Shown: positions 6,835-7,385 of the stretch, in pieces | How the letters are laid out: every line of letters starts with the position of its first letter | Position numbering within the stretch: the stretch's first letter is position 1 | Assembly (NCBI GenBank): GCA_937864975.1 | Contig: CALMDI010000689.1 | Coordinates: forward strand, 1-7,385 | Source of the DNA: an uncultured Chloroflexota bacterium | GTDB taxonomy: Bacteria > Chloroflexota > Anaerolineae > Aggregatilineales > Phototrophicaceae | DNA length: 7,385 nt | Reading direction: 5' to 3' | Made by a program: the position numbers and the translations under genes | Notes under the pieces: generated by a model | Seen by the model: only the letters and a program-made list of their open reading frames with translations | Told to the model about the DNA's origin: nothing | Database searches by the model: none

Positions 6835-6876
6835 ATGACAGCCCAAGCCACATGCCCCCACCCGGAGGGTCTATGA
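6835..6876 (+). other. Possible 13-codon mini-ORF whose stop overlaps the gene 5 start
   Basis: In the 45-base gap after gene 4, ATG at 6835 opens a short frame reading MTAQATCPHPEGL. Its TGA at 6874-6876 overlaps the gene 5 ATG (6873-6875) as ATGA, like the gene 1/gene 2 junction. No good ribosome binding site precedes 6835, so it may be chance; if translated, it could couple gene 5 to upstream ribosomes. Confidence 0.25.
6864..6875 (+). promoter_or_regulatory. Ribosome binding site and start codon of gene 5
   Basis: GGAGGG at 6864-6869 lies three bases before the ATG at 6873 (five bases counted from GGAG). This decides against the in-frame ATG at 6852, which would add MPPPGGS and would place the binding site inside the coding region. 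A small ACCC-GGA-GGGT stem (6860-6870) could partly mask the site but is too short to weigh much. Confidence 0.6.
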
Positions 6877-7385
6877 AAGGTCAGAGCAATTACGAGTACG
6901 AGGACGACGACCTCAATTTTGACGACGACCTCGACGATCTCGGCGAAACGGCGCCGAGTGACTACGACGTCGTCGACGAAGAGCTGCCAGACTTTGAGGA
7001 AGTCGAACCTGAGGTGCGGAACGGCGGACCCAACCGCTCGTTTATAGTCGTCGCCGGTCTGCTTATCCTCGTGTTCCTCGTCGGTTTGGGCGCTGTCTTG
7101 CTGCTCGCCTCGCAGGATGCGGGACCGAACGAGGCGGAAGCGACGACCACCGCCGTCCTCGCCACCAATCAGGCGGTCGGCATCGCGCTTGGCGCGACCC
7201 AGACCGGCGTGGCGCAGGTCGTCAATCAGGCGGCAACCGACGACGCGGCGACCGACACGGCGACCCCGACGGCAACCGAGACCGACGAGCCGACCACAAC
7301 CCCGTCGGCAACCCTGGACGCGACCGAGCGGGCAGGCACGCAGGCAGCCGCCGAAGCGCAGTCGGCAGCCACCGCCCAGTCGCTG
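6873..7385 (+). CDS. Single-pass membrane protein with acidic cytoplasmic tail and Thr/Ala/Gln-rich stalk (3' partial)
   Basis: The frame is open to the window edge: 171 residues are seen and the end is missing. Residues 8-48 are extremely acidic (runs such as YEYEDDDLNFDDDLDDL), followed by LPDF (38-41), which resembles the PDFL motif of gene 1. A membrane segment lies at about 57-79 (FIVVAGLLILVFLVGLGAVLLLA). The region after it (80-171) is rich in Thr, Ala, Gln and Asp with TATPTATE and AQSAATAQS-like steps, typical of an extended surface stalk that usually carries a domain further on. The basic residues before the segment are few (R49, R55), so an inside N-terminus rests mainly on the likeness to gene 1 and on the outer-type stalk. 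It has no recognised enzyme motif. It is probably part of the same operon, 45 bases after gene 4. An anchored surface or envelope protein is the best reading. Confidence 0.85.
   Translation, partial: MKGQSNYEYEDDDLNFDDDLDDLGETAPSDYDVVDEELPDFEEVEPEVRNGGPNRSFIVVAGLLILVFLVGLGAVLLLASQDAGPNEAEATTTAVLATNQAVGIALGATQTGVAQVVNQAATDDAATDTATPTATETDEPTTTPSATLDATERAGTQAAAEAQSAATAQSL

Noticed and set aside
6852..6872. Upstream in-frame ATG at 6852 as the gene 5 start
   Set aside because: GGAGGG at 6864-6869 is placed for 6873, and the added MPPPGGS has no matching site upstream.
6828..6872. Rho-independent terminator between genes 4 and 5
   Set aside because: Only a 4-base-pair ACCC/GGGT stem is present, with no T-run, so read-through into gene 5 is expected.

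Overview
The window looks like part of a chromosomal operon from a GC-rich Chloroflexota bacterium, probably Anaerolineae-like. This rests on style, not a search: very high GC, Pro/Thr-rich extracytoplasmic linkers, acidic cytoplasmic tails with repeated Asp-Trp-Leu motifs, an SH3b module, and a MutL/GlmL-type ATPase embedded among membrane proteins. I saw no RNA genes, mobile elements, CRISPR arrays, clear promoters or terminators. No stretch over 300 bases lacks a gene.

All five genes lie on the plus strand and are packed like one transcription unit. (1) Bases 3-3182 are the 3' part of a large gene whose start lies upstream of the window. It encodes a long acidic cytoplasmic region with tandem about-30-residue Trp-Leu repeats, a membrane segment, an extracytoplasmic alpha/beta-like region, a Pro/Thr linker, an SH3b domain and a second membrane segment. 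(2) Bases 3179-3823 encode a 214-residue multi-pass membrane protein, overlapping gene 1 in an ATGA. (3) Bases 3827-5770 encode a 647-residue MutL/GlmL-family actin-like ATPase with a long C-terminal extension. (4) Bases 5745-6827 overlap gene 3 by 26 bases and encode a 360-residue soluble protein with a lipoyl/barrel-sandwich-like segment and a KOW-like C-terminus. (5) Bases 6873 to the window end start a single-pass membrane protein with a very acidic cytoplasmic tail and a Thr/Ala/Gln-rich outer stalk; it runs off the edge. A 13-codon mini-ORF sits in the only real gap (45 bases) and ends on the gene 5 start codon.

Working together (inference): the ATPase is known in glutamate-mutase bacteria as the protein encoded beside the mutase subunits, but no mutase gene is seen here. 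Instead it sits between membrane proteins with large cytoplasmic binding-type tails. The arrangement recalls other actin-fold ATPases that work on membrane partners (FtsA, PilM). The most interesting reading of the window is therefore an undescribed envelope complex: a cytoplasmic ATPase (gene 3), a soluble adaptor (gene 4), an integral membrane protein (gene 2) and two anchored proteins that join acidic cytoplasmic tails to outer domains (genes 1 and 5). The five products together contain one cysteine in about 2450 residues.
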